6,737 nucleotides of DNA from Promethearchaeota archaeon. GTDB lineage: Archaea > Asgardarchaeota > Lokiarchaeia > Sigynarchaeales > SOKP01. This document shows, in pieces, positions 5,612 through 6,737 of this stretch (within the stretch, counting starts at the first letter, position 1; each line of letters starts with the position of its first letter). Below the pieces are notes generated by a model that ran no database searches, was not told the origin of the DNA, and saw only the letters and a program-made list of their open reading frames with translations. Location of the stretch: contig JAGXNZ010000104.1 in the NCBI GenBank assembly GCA_019894655.1, positions 1-6,737 on the forward strand, given 5' to 3'. The position numbers were made by a program, and so were the translations under genes.

Positions 5612-5626
5612 TTCTATTTATTTTCT
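5612..5626 (+). terminator. Possible T-rich transcription terminator after PAC2 gene
   Basis: A pyrimidine-rich, mostly T stretch (TTCTATTTATTTTCT and following) begins immediately after the PAC2 stop codon. Archaeal RNA polymerase often terminates at such tracts without a hairpin. A weak 7-pair stem-loop (5631-5637 with 5647-5653) follows but is not backed by a long T run. The evidence is compositional only. Confidence 0.35.
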
Positions 5627-5661
5627 TAACAAATTCTATATTTTAAGGAATTTTGTCAGCA

Positions 5662-5670
5662 TTTATAATT
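5662..5670 (+). promoter_or_regulatory. Candidate TATA box for rpoP
   Basis: TTTATAATT is close to the archaeal TATA consensus and starts 50 bases before the rpoP ATG. This predicts a transcription start near 5690-5695 and a leader of roughly 20 bases. It suggests rpoP can be transcribed separately from the PAC2 gene upstream. Confidence 0.4.
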
Positions 5671-5711
5671 ATGTGCGAAAAATATTTTAACTTTAATTAA
5701 TTTTACAAATT

Positions 5712-5861
5712 ATGAAATACGTTTGTGCTCGAAAAAGTTGTGGAAAAGAAGTCTCTAAAAAAGAATTAAACGCACTTCCAGGGATTAAATGTTCTCATTG
5801 TGGATTTCGTATATTATACAAAAAACGCCCTGATGTAATAAAACGGATTAAAGTTATCTAA
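5712..5861 (+). CDS. rpoP: DNA-directed RNA polymerase subunit P (Rpb12 homologue)
   Basis: This 49-residue zinc-ribbon protein is the archaeal counterpart of eukaryotic Rpb12, a small core RNA polymerase subunit bound near the subunit D/L platform. The C-terminal half is standard: PGIKCSHCGFRILYKKRP, with the second knuckle C27-x2-C30 and the GxRIxxKxRP tail that contacts the polymerase. The first knuckle is unusual: C5-A-R-K-S-C10 is C-x4-C, where most archaeal and eukaryotic members have C-x2-C. The reading frame is clean and the length is normal, so a sequencing error would need to be an in-frame 6-base change. In many archaea rpoP follows the gene for ribosomal protein eL43 (L37Ae). Here it follows a PAC2 gene and converges on tfb. 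ATG at 5712 is the evident start, with no Shine-Dalgarno sequence. Confidence 0.95.
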   Translation: MKYVCARKSCGKEVSKKELNALPGIKCSHCGFRILYKKRPDVIKRIKVI

Positions 5862-5893
5862 TTCTTAACTAATTTTATTGTTATCTCATTTTC
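5862..5893 (+). terminator. Possible T-rich terminator after rpoP
   Basis: The 40-base gap between the convergent rpoP and tfb stops is T-rich on the plus strand (for example TTTTATTGTTATCTCATTTT), suited to archaeal T-tract termination of rpoP transcripts. No clear counterpart for the minus-strand tfb transcript is visible in the gap. That transcript may end within the antisense of rpoP, where the plus strand is A-rich. Confidence 0.35.
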
Positions 5894-5901
5894 AATGCTC
5901 T

Positions 5902-6737
5902 TTAAGGTTTTAAGTCAAACCTTAAGTGATTTACTATTTCCTTATACCTGTTCCTAATAGTAGCTTCAGTAACACCAGCAGCAAGTGAAATTTCTTTCTG
6001 AGTCCTCCTTTCCCCTTCTTGTATTGCTGCTACATATAACGCAGCCCCAGCCAGACCCGTTGGTGCCTTTCCAGCTGTTAAACGATATTTGTTAGCTAAT
6101 TTTAATAATTCCGCAGCACGGTTTTGAGTTCTACCCGAAAGATTTAATTCTGCGCAAAAACGAGGAATAAAATTAATCGGTGAAGAAACTTGAATATTTA
6201 TCTTCAATTCACTCAATATTAGCCTATAACATCGAGCAATTTTCTTTTTATCAACCAAAGCAAACTCGAGAAAATCGTCGAGAGTTTTAGGGATATTATT
6301 TAATCTGCATGATAAGTAAATAGATGCTATCAGCATTGCTTCAATTGACCTTCCACGAATAAGATTCCTATGAGCCATTTTTCTATAGATGTGAGCTGCA
6401 GATTCTTTTAGTTCTTTTGATACGCTCAACTGCGATGAAAAGCGATCTAACTCGTTCATTGCGTAAGCTAAATTCCTATCGATCGATTTATTAGTTCTCG
6501 TTCGAACATGCCATTTTCTCAATCGATAGACTTCGGCTTTCATTTTAGGGCTTATACTCTTACCAAAAGCGTCTTTGTTTTTCCAACCAATCATAGTACT
6601 AAGTCCTTTATCATGAATCGTCAATGTCGTTGGTGCTCCTACTCTAGCTTTTTTATTTGCTTCTTCTGAGGAAAAAGCTCTCCATTCTGGGCCAGAATCA
6701 ATAAGTTTTTGGCTTAAAACTAAACCACATACATTAC
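5902..6737 (-). CDS. tfb: Transcription initiation factor B, TFB/TFIIB (N-terminus cut by right edge)
   Basis: TFB is the archaeal TFIIB homologue that recruits RNA polymerase to the TBP-TATA complex and contacts the BRE. The frame is open to the window edge and 277 residues are visible. The fragment begins at the end of the N-terminal zinc ribbon, NVCGLV, preceded by a partial codon ending GT that fits TGT for the missing Cys. The B-reader and linker region follows (GPEWRAF, KARVGAP, TIHDKGLSTMIGW). Two cyclin folds come next, at about 85-178 and 187-270 of the fragment. The second contains FIPRFCAELNL, GKAPTGLAGAALYVAA and a BRE-type helix-turn-helix with QKEISLAAGVTEATIRNRY. The TTG at 6624 is internal, not the start, because the ribbon and B-reader are encoded upstream of it. 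Probably 20-35 residues are missing. The architecture looks canonical, with no sign of degeneration. Confidence 0.97.
   Translation of the reverse strand, partial: NVCGLVLSQKLIDSGPEWRAFSSEEANKKARVGAPTTLTIHDKGLSTMIGWKNKDAFGKSISPKMKAEVYRLRKWHVRTRTNKSIDRNLAYAMNELDRFSSQLSVSKELKESAAHIYRKMAHRNLIRGRSIEAMLIASIYLSCRLNNIPKTLDDFLEFALVDKKKIARCYRLILSELKINIQVSSPINFIPRFCAELNLSGRTQNRAAELLKLANKYRLTAGKAPTGLAGAALYVAAIQEGERRTQKEISLAAGVTEATIRNRYKEIVNHLRFDLKP

Noticed and set aside
5631..5653. Stem-loop terminator after the PAC2 gene
   Set aside because: Seven A/T-rich pairs including one wobble, a nine-base loop and no following T run make this a weak hairpin likely to arise by chance.
5902..6624. Reading tfb as a complete 240-residue gene starting at TTG 6624
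   Set aside because: The frame stays open to the edge and encodes the B-reader and the end of the zinc ribbon upstream of that TTG, so the TTG is an internal Leu codon.
1..6737. CRISPR array, insertion sequence or other mobile element
   Set aside because: No regularly spaced direct repeats, no terminal inverted repeats around a transposase, and no recombinase or phage-type gene were found; all genes look chromosomal.

Overview
The window is a very A+T-rich piece of an archaeal chromosome. The clearest evidence is the information-processing genes: an archaeal/eukaryotic-type transcription factor B (tfb), the small RNA polymerase subunit P (rpoP, homologous to eukaryotic Rpb12) and a PAC2-family proteasome assembly chaperone. 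An ftsZ gene is also present, which argues against FtsZ-lacking Thermoproteota such as Sulfolobales. The lineage cannot be fixed from this window. The low G+C and the gene set would fit an Asgard (Lokiarchaeia-like) or another mesophilic archaeon, but this is inference only. Genes are tightly packed, intergenic gaps are short, and three of the nine starts are GTG or TTG.

Layout. Positions 1-2916 form a minus-strand block. A GT4-type glycosyltransferase starts from TTG and is followed one base later by a type III (alanine-racemase-fold) PLP-dependent decarboxylase-like protein starting from GTG. About 100 bases further on is the start of ftsZ, which runs off the left edge. Positions 2917-2965 are a compact divergent promoter. 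Gene 2966-3358 (+) encodes a 130-residue SWIM zinc-finger protein that resembles eukaryotic SWS1/ZSWIM7. Its stop codon overlaps the convergent thiI-like gene, and the 12-base overlap is a perfect palindrome.

Positions 3347-4591 (minus) are a two-gene operon: a YkgJ-type cysteine-cluster protein followed by a stand-alone ThiI-type PP-loop domain. The latter lacks THUMP but has the three cysteines expected of the Fe-S-dependent archaeal tRNA U8 sulfurases. Positions 4592-4795 are a divergent intergenic region with a plausible TATA box and small inverted repeats. Gene 4796-5611 (+) is the PAC2 protein, which ends in Leu-Tyr-Ile, a good HbYX proteasome-docking tail. Then comes rpoP at 5712-5861 (+), convergent with tfb (5902 to the right edge, minus).

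How the genes fit together. The right half is core gene expression and protein turnover (proteasome chaperone, RNAP subunit, TFB). The middle pair suggests sulfur transfer to tRNA with a metal or Fe-S protein. The left half combines cell-envelope or small-molecule chemistry (glycosyltransferase plus decarboxylase-like protein) with cell division. No mobile element, CRISPR array, rRNA or tRNA gene was seen. The most notable points are the HbYX tail, the CX4C zinc knuckle in RpoP, the missing catalytic cysteine in the decarboxylase-like protein, the minimal three-cysteine ThiI and the SWS1-like SWIM protein.
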